DNA from: SYIM01 sp041182885
GTDB lineage: Bacteria; Pseudomonadota; Gammaproteobacteria; Burkholderiales; Burkholderiaceae_E
Length of the DNA: 12,852 bases
Assembly: GCA_049423065.1 (NCBI GenBank)
Contig: JBMSQB010000103.1
Location: 1-12,852 of the forward strand
Direction of reading: 5' to 3'
Shown piece by piece: positions 1-7,137 of this stretch (position 1 is the first letter of the stretch; each line of letters begins with the position of its first letter). Under the pieces are notes generated by a model. That model ran no database searches and had not been told where the DNA came from. It worked only from the letters and a program-made list of their open reading frames with translations. Position numbers and translations under genes: made by a program.

Positions 1-450
1 CACCACCAATTCCAGTGCCTGCTGGAGCACCAACTGCACCAGCACCACCCGCACCACCGCCACCACCACCTTGATATGGACTTGCTGATCCGCCTGTGCT
101 GCCGCCAGCATTACCTTGTCCGGCCGTGCCGGCCAAACCGATGCGCGCGGCGTTGTTGTTGGTTGCGTTAGCGCTGGCGCCGCCACCGGAGCCACCGGTA
201 GAACCGCCGGCGCCATTCAACCCGTTGTACATGCCAGTACCACCGCCAATGGCGGTCAAGCCAAAGGCGGTCGAGTTCTCGCCCGATGTGCCGGCACCGC
301 TTGATGCGCCTGCGCCACCGGCACCCACTGTGATGCTGTAAGAACTGCCTGAGGTGACATTGGTTGTTCCTGCAAGCAAGCCACCTGCGCCGCCACCGGC
401 CGCGTAGTTATTGCCAGCACCACCACCGCCGGCGACGATCAGGTAGTTGA
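1..450 (-). other. Glycine-rich region of the adhesin passenger (open at left edge)
   Basis: From about residue 1390 the translated adhesin switches from beta-strand repeats to a Gly/Ala/Ser/Asn-rich sequence starting NYLIVAGGGGAG, with further runs of GGGxGG and VGAGGAGA. This resembles the glycine-rich domains found in large secreted bacterial proteins and phage tail fibres (YLVVAGGGGGG pattern). The low-complexity plus-strand look of the first 100 bases (repeated CACC) is just the complement of Gly codons. Confidence 0.65.
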
Positions 451-3400
451 TTGGCCCTGAATACGTGGGCCGGAATGAATAGGCATTTGAAGCAAACGAC
501 AACGTACCGCCGCCAATCGTAGTGGGGGTGCCGGTGAGCGTGCCGCTGCTGTAGGTGGCGCCACCGTCGGTACTGATCCGATAGGCTCCACCGTCCAGAT
601 ACTGGATGACTTGCAGGATGTCTAACGTGGCGCTCAGGCTGACACCGCCCGTAACCGATACCCCGGCTGCCGTTGACGTCAGTGCAACATCGGCACCACC
701 CAGCACCAAAGCCCCACCGTAGCTTTGCGCTCCGCTGGTGGTGATATCTGAACTCAGGTTAAAGGTGCTCGACGCGGCTTGCGTGACGCTCGTCGCGCTG
801 ACGGTCCCGGTGCTGCTTGTAAGCGTGCCACCATTGGCGCCAATCGTGATGGCGCCTACCGTCTGGTTGTAGCTACCGAGATCAACGGTGCCGCCATCAA
901 TGTTCAGAGCACCGGTGGTGCTGCCGAAGGCATTGACGCGGCCGGCTCGCAATGTGCCAGCGGAAACGCTGGTGCCGCCGGTGTAGGTGTTGGCGCCCGT
1001 GAGTGTCAGCGTGCCGGAGCCCACATTGGTGACGGCTCCGCTGCCACTGATTACGCCCGGAAACGAGAGCGCGTCAGAGCGATTGAAGGCTAGGGTGCCG
1101 CTATTGGCCACGCCCCCCGTGATGCTGCCGCTGGTGCCGCCCGAACCAATCTGCAAACGCCCAGCGTTGATGGTCGTGCCGCCGGTGTAAGTGTTGGCGC
1201 CCGAGAGCACCAGTTCACCGCTCCCGCCTTTGATGATTCCGCCCGACCCGCTGATCGCGCCCGAAATGCCCAGCCGAAAATATCCGTCGATCAACAGATT
1301 GCCCGACAGGGACACTGTGCCGGTGTAGTCGCCGCCGAAACCGTTGTCGTCGTTGAGTGTCCCCCCTGAGATAATCAGGGGGTTGCTCATCGTAGTCCGG
1401 TAGCCCTTCAGCGTTGCGCCGGAGTTAACGGTGATGGTGCCGGTGCCAAGCGGGTTAACCAGCTGATCAACATCGAATCTCAGCACGCCGCCGTTGAGCG
1501 TTGTCCCACCGCTGTAGGTGCTAACGGTCTTGAGCGTCCAAGTCCCCGCATCCTGCTTGGTCAGCGATCCCGTACCGATGCCGATGGCGCCCGCCAGCAC
1601 GCCCTCTCGGGAACCACCGAGCGTCAGACCAAAACCAGAGCCGGTGATCGTTCCGGTGTTACTCAAATCGATGTCGCCAGTACCCGCCACGATGCTGCTA
1701 TTCGAGCCCAGGGCCACCAGGCCGGCGTAAGTCGCCTTCGTCGCGTTGCTATTGTACAAGGCCCCGCTGTTGCTCACTCCCGAGCCATTCAAGGTCAGCG
1801 TCCCCGTGCTGGTCATGGTCTGGCCGTTGAGATCAAGGGCAGCACCCGAACTCACCGATATTGCGCCCGTGCCGAAGGCGGTCGCGTTGCCTGCTTCGAC
1901 AGCCCCCGAGCCGACGGTGGTGCCGCCGGTGTAGGTGTTGGTGCCGGTGAGTGTCAGCGTGCCGGAGCCTGCCTTGGTTAATGTTCCGCCCGAGCTGGTG
2001 AGCGCGGACGCCCAGGTGACGTTTTCGCCATTAGTGTCGACCTTGTAGGCCTGCGAGGCAGCCGTGCTGAAGCGGCTGGAGTAATCGCTGCTGTTACTCA
2101 CCGAGTACTTCAGGGTACCACCGCCAAAGCTGATGGTGCCGCTGCTACCGATGGCATCTGGCGAACCCAGAGTGAGCGTGCCGCCGTTGAGGGTTGTGCC
2201 GCCGGTGTAAGTGTTGGCGCCGGAAAGCGTAACTTCGGCGCTGCTGCCGCCGTTGATAATTCCGCCCGACCCGCTAATCGCCCCTGAAACGCGCAGCTTA
2301 TAGGGATGGTTTACGTTGATCAACAGATTGCCCGACAGGGATACAGTGCCGGTGAAATCGCTACCGAAGCCGTCGGTGTCGGTGAGCGTGCCACCCGCGA
2401 TAATCATCGGATTACTCAACGAGGTGCGTTTGCCACCCAGCGTTGCGCCAGAGTTGATGGTGATCGTGCCGGTGCCGAACGGGTTGACCAGCATAGAAAC
2501 GTTGGTTTTGAAAACGCCCCCGTCGAGCGTCGTACCACCGCTGTAGGTGCTCACCGCATTGAGGACCCAGGTTCCGGAACCTTGCTTGGTCAGCGATCCC
2601 GTGCCGGTGCCGATGACACCTGCCAGGATGCCCTCCTGGGAACCGCCGAGCGTCAGATCAAAACCAGACCCGGTGATGATTCCGGTGTTGCTCAAAAAAA
2701 TGCTGCCAGTACCCGCCACGATGCTGCTATTCGAGCCCAGGGCCACCAGGCCGGCGTAAGTCGCCTTCGTCGCGTTGCTATTGTACAAGGCCCCGCTGTT
2801 GCTCACTCCCGAGCCATTCAAGGTCAGCGTCCCCGTGCTGGTCATGGTCTGGCCGTTGAGATCAAGGGCAGCACCCGAACTCACCGATATTGCGCCCGTG
2901 CCGAAGGCGGTCGCGTTGCCCGCTTTGACGATTCCCGCGGTGACGGCGGTACCCCCGGTGTAGGTGTTCGCACCCGTCATCACCACCGTCCCCGGACCGC
3001 TCTTGGTCAGGGTTCCTGAGCCACTGAAAACGCCCGCGAAATTACGTGCGCCTGCACTGCTTCCAGCCGACACTTCCAGATGTAGGGGGGAACTCCCGGT
3101 ACTGCCGATGGTGACGCCAGCATCGACTTGAATTTGATCTGCCGCGGTCAACGTAAGCGTGGTCGCCGCGCCAGCGCTCTTGGTGATGCTGCTTTTGACG
3201 TCAATGTTTCCGGTTTGCCCACCCGCGCTACCCGCAGCCCCGGTGCTAATGCTGACGTTGCTGCCCGCATTCAGGGCCGCTTGAATGCTGCTGGCTGGGA
3301 TCACGCTGGTGTCGCTGCTGGCGCTATAGGTGTCGCTATATGGTGCGCCGCTGGGTGCGAGCGTATCGCTGATGATGATGTCGTAAGGATCGAGTAACCA

Positions 3401-4114
3401 TGTGCCGGCTTGTCCCTTGGGGCTTGCGGCAGAAACGTTTGCGGTTTCGGTAATCAGCAACCGCGAGGCGGAGGTGTCGATAAACCCACCATCACCGCCC
3501 AATTCACCGCCTTTGGCGCTGATGGTGCCGCTCACCTCGGTGACGCTCCCTGCATTGCCCAAATCTGCAATGGCAGTAACCTGGCCACCTTTACCCGCGC
3601 TCCCCGGTGCCGCGTCTGCGCTGATGCGGCCGCTACTGCGGATGGTGTGGCTCGCGCTGAGTCGGATCACGCCGCCGTTATCGGTGATGCCGTCGGCTTG
3701 CAAGCTACCAGTGTTTTTGACCACACCCCCCAGGATCTGATTGGCTGCTTGCGCCGACAAAATAATCAGCCCGCCTGGGGCCTGCACCGCTCTGCCGTTT
3801 TCGACCAGCGCGGCCACAGTCGACGGCGTGACAGCCACGTTGGCAAGGCTGCCTTGTCGGTCGAACTGCAGTTCCATCACCTCGCCTGCAGCCATCGCAA
3901 CAGTGCCCATGCGAGCCACAATGACGCCGCTGTTTCGCACCTCAGGCGCCAATAACGCGATATAGCCGCCCAGGCCCGCCGTGAGCGTGCCCTCATTGAC
4001 AACTTTTCCGGTGGCGCCATTTCGATTGAACTTCATGGAGCCCGCCATGAAGTCTGCATCCGCGATGCTGTGAGTGGTGGCCGTGAGGGCGCCCACATCG
4101 ACCCGCGCAGTGGG
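1..4114 (-). CDS. Downstream open frame of the same adhesin: rest of TPS domain, repeats, glycine-rich region (partial)
   Basis: Directly after the amber codon the same frame continues with PTARVDVGALTATTHSI, which is the normal continuation of a TPS domain (family pattern: NPxGVxF, a few residues, then VDVGGLxATT). The frame stays open for 1371 codons to the edge. If translated separately, possible starts are a GTG at 4094-4096 or an ATG at 4046-4048. Neither has a convincing Shine-Dalgarno site, and such a product would lack a signal peptide, so it would not be secreted. It is best regarded as the body of the interrupted gene. Visible parts are the TPS remainder with GGYIALLAPEVRNSG, the TWLLDPYDIIIS linker that often follows TPS domains in betaproteobacterial adhesins, beta-strand repeats, and a glycine-rich section starting YLIVAGGGG. 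Confidence 0.7.
1168..1990 (-). repeat. Long internal repeat, copy A (pairs with 2188-3019)
   Basis: This segment of the adhesin gene is similar along its length to 2188-3019. Matching landmarks sit 1029 bases apart over most of the unit (for example the ATCAACAGATTGCCCGACAG block at 1290 and 2319). At the right-hand end in protein order the offset is 1020, showing a 9-base in-frame length difference. Each copy encodes two to three beta-strand repeats. Outer boundaries are approximate. Confidence 0.75.
1676..1891. repeat. 216-bp perfect direct repeat, copy A
   Basis: Base by base, 1676-1891 is identical to 2705-2920. The bases just outside differ on both sides (C versus T on the left, T versus C on the right). 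It encodes the same 72-residue passenger segment in both places. Confidence 0.92.
2188..3019 (-). repeat. Long internal repeat, copy B (pairs with 1168-1990)
   Basis: Second copy of the unit described for copy A. Both copies keep the reading frame. Much of the unit has diverged by scattered substitutions, whereas the 2705-2920 part is identical to the other copy. The unit encodes beta-strand repeats of the adhesin passenger and sits N-terminal to copy A in the protein. Confidence 0.75.
2705..2920. repeat. 216-bp perfect direct repeat, copy B
   Basis: Identical to 1676-1891 at an offset of 1029 bases (343 codons), so recombination between the two copies would keep the reading frame and delete or duplicate 343 residues. 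Confidence 0.92.
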
Positions 4115-4621
4115 CTAAAAATACACGCCCGCCGGGTTGGTCAGAATGACCTGACCGTTCGCGTTGATCTGCCCGAAGATCTGGCTCGGACGGTCACCCT
4201 GAATACGGTTGAGCAGAACGCTCGATGCTGAGGGTTGTTGGATATTGACGCGTGCTTGCGAGCCCACATCGAAACTCTGCCAATTCAGCGCAGCACGCGA
4301 ACTGGACTGGTTGATCGACATGACCGAACCCGACTTGGCGATGCTCGCCTGGCCCGCAGAAAGTTGACCACCCACGGGTAACTGGGTGGGGGCTACTGTT
4401 TGCGCATGAAGTACGCTCGGCCATATCGGCGCTATAAGGCCCGCTGCCAGCAAGGCGGCCTTGAGCGGATTGAGGCGCCATGGGGCCCCAACCAACAGCC
4501 TCTCTGAGAGCGAACGCCTAGCAACGGACGACGATGCGCCGGAGCATGACTTCGTAATCTCGGCTGCGACGACGAACGTTGAAGTCCTCCTGCTCCAGAG
4601 GACCCGGTGAATCTTGTTCAT
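4115..4621 (-). CDS. N-terminal fragment: ESPR leader, signal peptide and first half of TPS domain
   Basis: This 168-residue open frame ends at the amber codon. Residues 1-24 (MNKIHRVLWSRR...) match the extended signal peptide region of large type V secretion substrates. A hydrophobic stretch follows (LKAALLAAGLIAPIWPSVLHAQ, about residues 53-74), with likely signal peptidase cleavage after the final Ala-Gln region. Residues 77-168 match the start of the haemagglutination-activity (TPS) domain: the SINQSSSRAALNWQSFDVG region, SVLLNRIQG, and the conserved NPAGVYF that ends the fragment. The start is set by the ESPR, which always begins the protein; the upstream Shine-Dalgarno match is weak (GGGTG about 8 bases before ATG). 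A product ending here would carry only part of the secretion domain and would probably be exported to the periplasm and degraded. Confidence 0.8.
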   Translation of the reverse strand: MNKIHRVLWSRRTSTFVVAAEITKSCSGASSSVARRSLSERLLVGAPWRLNPLKAALLAAGLIAPIWPSVLHAQTVAPTQLPVGGQLSAGQASIAKSGSVMSINQSSSRAALNWQSFDVGSQARVNIQQPSASSVLLNRIQGDRPSQIFGQINANGQVILTNPAGVYF

Positions 4622-4967
4622 GGTTGTACACCCGACACGTAGGACGGCGGGTGCTCATTCCGAGAGTGATTGACTTCTTCTTCGAGGGTAGGCGAAATGG
4701 GCGGGTCGTTGGATTACAACTTTGTTATCGAACGACTCGCGCAGAGCGTTTCGACACGGTGCGCAGAGGAACGCGCGCACCCCGCGAGGATCCACGCTAC
4801 TTTTCGGGTTCAGGCAAACACGTTGCGCCCAAGACACAGGTGGTTCACCAGCGTCGGGCGCGCCATACCGTTGAATGAAAATGAGCAGCGGGCCAGTCGG
4901 TTTGGCGACCGTTGGTCGACGACTTGCTTGAGGTTACTTGGCGAGCTTGCTATTGAGATCAGCGGCG
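4622..4967. other. 346-bp intergenic region between adhesin start and lpxH stop
   Basis: No coding frame here shows a recognisable protein, start signal or codon bias. The short open frames on both strands look random. The region lies downstream of lpxH and upstream of the adhesin, both on the minus strand, so it should contain the adhesin promoter and any lpxH terminator. I could not find a convincing -35/-10 pair or a hairpin followed by a T run. Confidence 0.6.
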
Positions 4968-5729
4968 CTACGTAAGCGTGATCTCCCACCCTTCCGCCCC
5001 GACCTTCAACACCCCGCCTCGGCCGCTCGCCGCGAGCCAGTCGGGCAGCACCCAACGCTCAAGCCCTTCGCCCAGGGAATAACTTCCCGGCCGGTGCGTG
5101 TGTCCATGAATTGTCCGCCGAACTCCGGCAGTGATGAGCGCCGTGCGTACCACGTCGTCGTTCACGTCGCCGACATCCTGTTCGTGTTTGTTCCGCTCAC
5201 TTTGCGTCCGCATCTCGCGGGCGATCGCCAACCGCTCAGCGAGCGGCCGCGAAAGAAAACGCGCTTGCCAGGCTTCGCTACGCACCTCGGCGCGAAACCG
5301 CTGATAGGCGTGGTCATCGGTGCACCAGGCATCGCCGTGGGCAAGGAGCACAGGCTGACCGAACAACACGACCACGGTGGGGTCGTCGAGGAGCAGCGCG
5401 CCACAGCGCTCGGGCCAGGCAAGGTCGGGCGCGCCGCTGCCCAACAGGAAGTCGCGGTTGCCGCGCATGAGCGCAACGCGCACACCGCGGCCCGCGAGCC
5501 CTGCAAGGCGCTCACCCAGCGCAGCCGCCACCTGATCAGGCTGATCGTCGCCCACCCAGGCCTCGAAGATATCCCCCAGCAGAAACAGATGGGTGATGGA
5601 CGAGGCCTGCGCGTCCAGGACCTTGAAAAACTGCGCGGCGGTGTCCGGGTCGTGATCGCCCAGGTGCATGTCGGAGGCGAAAAGGGCCGCCTCGCCCGCA
5701 CCGACACTCAGCCGCGCTGCACGATTCAC
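4968..5729 (-). CDS. lpxH: UDP-2,3-diacylglucosamine diphosphatase LpxH
   Basis: LpxH hydrolyses UDP-2,3-diacylglucosamine to lipid X and UMP, the fourth step of lipid A synthesis, at the cytoplasmic face of the inner membrane with Mn2+. The 253-residue product (E. coli enzyme 240) carries the full metallophosphatase set: SDMHLG (D20, H22), LGDIFEAWVGDD (D53), GNRDFLLG (N91, D93), HGD (H131), and HGHTHRP (H198, H200). CTDDHAYQRFR and MRTQSERNK are family-specific. The chosen GTG start at 5727-5729 overlaps the stop of the upstream prolyl isomerase gene (GTGA), which suggests translational coupling. A second in-frame GTG seven codons later is a possible alternative. The TAG stop is followed by 346 bp without a gene. 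No key residue is missing. Confidence 0.95.
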   Translation of the reverse strand: MNRAARLSVGAGEAALFASDMHLGDHDPDTAAQFFKVLDAQASSITHLFLLGDIFEAWVGDDQPDQVAAALGERLAGLAGRGVRVALMRGNRDFLLGSGAPDLAWPERCGALLLDDPTVVVLFGQPVLLAHGDAWCTDDHAYQRFRAEVRSEAWQARFLSRPLAERLAIAREMRTQSERNKHEQDVGDVNDDVVRTALITAGVRRTIHGHTHRPGSYSLGEGLERWVLPDWLAASGRGGVLKVGAEGWEITLT

Positions 5730-6319
5730 TTGCCGCCGACCACCGTGATCGACTCAATCACCACCGGCTCTGCCGGCACGTCAGCCATTGGCCCCATGCG
5801 CGTGGTCTTCACGCCCTTGATGGCATTGACCACCTCCATGCCCTTGATCACCTTCCCAAACACTGCATAGCCGTGACCATCAGGTTTCGGGTGATTGAGC
5901 ATGTCGTTGTCGGTGACGTTGATGAAGAATTGCGACGTGGCAGAGTTGGGCACCGAGGTGCGTGCCATGGCGAGCCAGCCGGTGTCATTCTTCAGTCCGT
6001 TCTTCGACTCGAGCTCGATGGGCGGAAAGTTTTCCTTGCGGCCCATGTCCCCCTGATACATCGATTTCGGATAGCCGCCGCCCTGAATCATGAAGCCGTT
6101 GATCACGCGATGAAACACGGTGTCGGTGTAGAAGCCGCTCTTCACATATTTCAGAAAGTTGTCGACGGTCTTGGGCGCCTTGTCGGGGTAGAGCTCGATC
6201 ACCACCTCACCCATCGAGGTTTTCATCAGCACCTGGGGCGAGCCGGCGGCCGCGCCCTCACCGGTCATGGCGACGGTCATCAGCAGGGCGGCAATCAGCG
6301 GAAGTTTTCTGAACAGCAT
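5726..6319 (-). CDS. ppiA: Exported cyclophilin-type peptidyl-prolyl cis-trans isomerase
   Basis: A 197-residue cyclophilin that would catalyse cis-trans isomerisation of proline bonds during protein folding in the periplasm. The catalytic core motifs are FHRVINGFMIQGG (R71), NSATSQFFINV (about 125-135) and GYAVFGKVIKGMEVV. The N-terminus is a typical signal peptide (MLFRKLPLIAALLMTVAMTG, then EGAAA-GS, with likely cleavage near residue 25). The frame is open further upstream to an ATG at 6422-6424, but the start at 6317-6319 is preferred: it begins the signal peptide and has GAGGAAT seven to eight bases upstream. It lies 46 bases after the TPR gene and overlaps lpxH by start and stop codons, so the three are probably one operon. 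The symbol follows the periplasmic location; ppiB is the usual name for the cytosolic form. Confidence 0.92.
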   Translation of the reverse strand: MLFRKLPLIAALLMTVAMTGEGAAAGSPQVLMKTSMGEVVIELYPDKAPKTVDNFLKYVKSGFYTDTVFHRVINGFMIQGGGYPKSMYQGDMGRKENFPPIELESKNGLKNDTGWLAMARTSVPNSATSQFFINVTDNDMLNHPKPDGHGYAVFGKVIKGMEVVNAIKGVKTTRMGPMADVPAEPVVIESITVVGGK

Positions 6320-6365
6320 CGGATTCCTCGGAACGGGTAGGAAGGTTGAGTGGACCGCGGGGCGG

Positions 6366-7061
6366 TTACGGGCGCTTGCCAGGCAGATTGACCGTCGCGG
6401 GACGCGCGCCGGCCGGCGAAACACGTTCGATCAGCTCGCGCGCAAACTTGAGCTTGGCCTGCGCGGCCGAGGCGTTGTCGAGCGAGGCGGCCCGTGCCCA
6501 GGCCCGCTCGGCGATTCTCAGGTGCACGTCGCCCAGGTTCTCCCAGGCAAGCGCATAGGAGGGCAGCGCGCGAACAGCGGTCTCGAGCGCAGCACGCGCT
6601 TGGTCCAGGTCGCCACGCGCGGCGTGCAGCGTGGCGAGATTGTTGTGCGGCTCGGGCAGTTCGGGGAACTCTTGTGTGAGCTCGATGAAGCCCCGCATGG
6701 CGTCCTCGGTGCGTCCGGCGTCAGCCAGCATCACGGCACGCGTAAAGCGAAGCGCTGCATCGCGAGGCGAATTCTGGAGGGCAGCATCCACCACCTTCAT
6801 GGCCGCTTCTCGCTGGCCCTCCGCATACAGCCGCCGCGCCTGCTCAAGAGCAGTGGAGGCTGCGCGCGGGTCCGACCACGCTGGCGAAAGCGGCGAGGGC
6901 AGCGGCTGCGCCTGAAGCGCGGCGACCCCACCCACAACAGGCACGAGTGCGAGCGCCACGACCATCCGCAATGTGGCGCGGCGAACCGCCGCTTGAGGCG
7001 CGCTGGCCGGGGCCGCTTTGCTCGAGGGCAGACAGGGGCCCGGTGCTATACTTGAACGCAT
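6366..7061 (-). CDS. TPR-repeat protein with N-terminal signal or anchor sequence
   Basis: A 231-residue protein of unknown specific function. After a basic stretch (VRRATLR) comes a hydrophobic segment (MVVALALVPVVGGVAALQA, about 33-51), read as a signal peptide or membrane anchor, then a proline-rich linker. Three clear tetratricopeptide repeats follow at about 68-101, 102-135 and 137-170, with a degenerate fourth to about 204; the best is EPHNNLATLHAARGDLDQA. TPRs are protein-protein interaction helices. The position upstream of the exported prolyl isomerase and lpxH suggests an envelope role, but that is inference. The ATG at 7059-7061 gives an n-region with arginines before the hydrophobic core; the internal ATG at 6963-6965 would remove them. 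No good Shine-Dalgarno is seen for either. The 5' end overlaps the proposed cysS promoter. Confidence 0.85.
   Translation of the reverse strand: MRSSIAPGPCLPSSKAAPASAPQAAVRRATLRMVVALALVPVVGGVAALQAQPLPSPLSPAWSDPRAASTALEQARRLYAEGQREAAMKVVDAALQNSPRDAALRFTRAVMLADAGRTEDAMRGFIELTQEFPELPEPHNNLATLHAARGDLDQARAALETAVRALPSYALAWENLGDVHLRIAERAWARAASLDNASAAQAKLKFARELIERVSPAGARPATVNLPGKRP
7044..7052 (+). promoter_or_regulatory. Extended -10 promoter element for cysS (TGCTATACT)
   Basis: TGCTATACT has the TGn extension plus TATACT, five of six matches to TATAAT. Transcription would start near 7059, leaving about 79 bases of leader before the cysS ATG at 7138. No good -35 hexamer is seen at the proper distance, which fits an extended -10 promoter. 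It lies inside the predicted 5' end of the divergent TPR gene. Confidence 0.45.
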
Positions 7062-7067
7062 CGCAGC

Positions 7068-7073
7068 ATTCTA
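7068..7073 (-). promoter_or_regulatory. Possible -10 (TAGAAT) for the divergent TPR operon
   Basis: On the minus strand TAGAAT (five of six to consensus) lies six bases before the ATG at 7059-7061, so transcription would begin at or next to the start codon, giving a leaderless message. No clear -35 is visible. It is a weak call made from one hexamer. Confidence 0.25.
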
Positions 7074-7137
7074 ACAACGGGCGTCATTTCGCCTGGTTTT
7101 CGGCCCTCTCCCAGGGGGCTCTGCGCTCAAACCCCTG

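Larger units (their letters stand above)
970..2970 (-). repeat. Seven autotransporter-type beta-strand repeats (PATR-like) in the adhesin passenger
   Basis: Read on the minus strand, the motif TYTGG or TYSGG, usually preceded by LTLTGAN or similar and followed by TT plus a hydrophobic/Gly stretch, occurs seven times. On the plus strand these fall near 2955, 2539, 2201, 1924, 1510, 1181 and 979. The pattern (GSGTLTLTGANTYTGGTT) is that of the passenger-associated transport repeat found in type V autotransporters, which forms rungs of a beta-helix. Spacing is irregular, about 200 to 410 bases, because different spacer segments separate the motifs. Two neighbouring sets of repeats are themselves copies of each other. 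Confidence 0.75.
1..4621 (-). pseudogene. TpsA-type two-partner-secretion adhesin, 5' part, interrupted by one in-frame amber codon, runs off left edge
   Basis: Reading the minus strand from the ATG at 4619-4621, one frame stays open for 1540 codons to the window edge, apart from a single TAG at 4115-4117 (codon 169). Order of parts: ESPR leader and signal peptide (about 1-75), TPS secretion domain (about 77-260, containing the stop), linker ending in TWLLDPYD (about 406-413), seven autotransporter-type beta-strand repeats (about 550-1217), and a glycine-rich region (about 1390 to the edge). I noticed no cysteine codon after the leader, as expected of exported beta-helical passengers. Proteins of this class are moved across the outer membrane by a TpsB/FhaC pore and act as adhesins, contact-dependent toxins or biofilm factors. 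No TpsB gene is visible here. The C-terminus and therefore the exact role are unseen. Pseudogene is the literal reading; readthrough or a base-call error would restore a full gene. Confidence 0.75.

Noticed and set aside
970..2970. Regularly recurring short plus-strand motif (GCCGGTGTAGGTGTT-like), possible CRISPR or binding-site array
   Set aside because: The copies are the reverse complement of NTYTGG codons in the passenger, vary in sequence, are 200-410 bases apart and stay in one reading frame, so they are protein repeats.
2306..3019. Plus-strand open frame of 237 residues across the adhesin repeats
   Set aside because: It lies opposite the clear adhesin frame and arises from its repeated GC-rich codons. 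The translated sequence shows no domain, and its open length comes from the same repeat unit.
4861..4967. Terminator hairpin after lpxH
   Set aside because: The imperfect CCAACGG...CCGACTGG inverted repeat pairs only three or four bases and is not followed by a T run on the minus strand.
4938..5870. Plus-strand open frame of 310 residues opposite lpxH
   Set aside because: Opposite strand of lpxH, which has every metal-binding motif. The plus-strand translation shows no family.
6987..6995. Twin-arginine export signal in the TPR protein (VRRATLR before the hydrophobic segment)
   Set aside because: Two arginines are present, but the hydrophobic residue expected two positions after them is Thr, and TPR proteins need no cofactor. 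An ordinary Sec signal or membrane anchor is the simpler reading.
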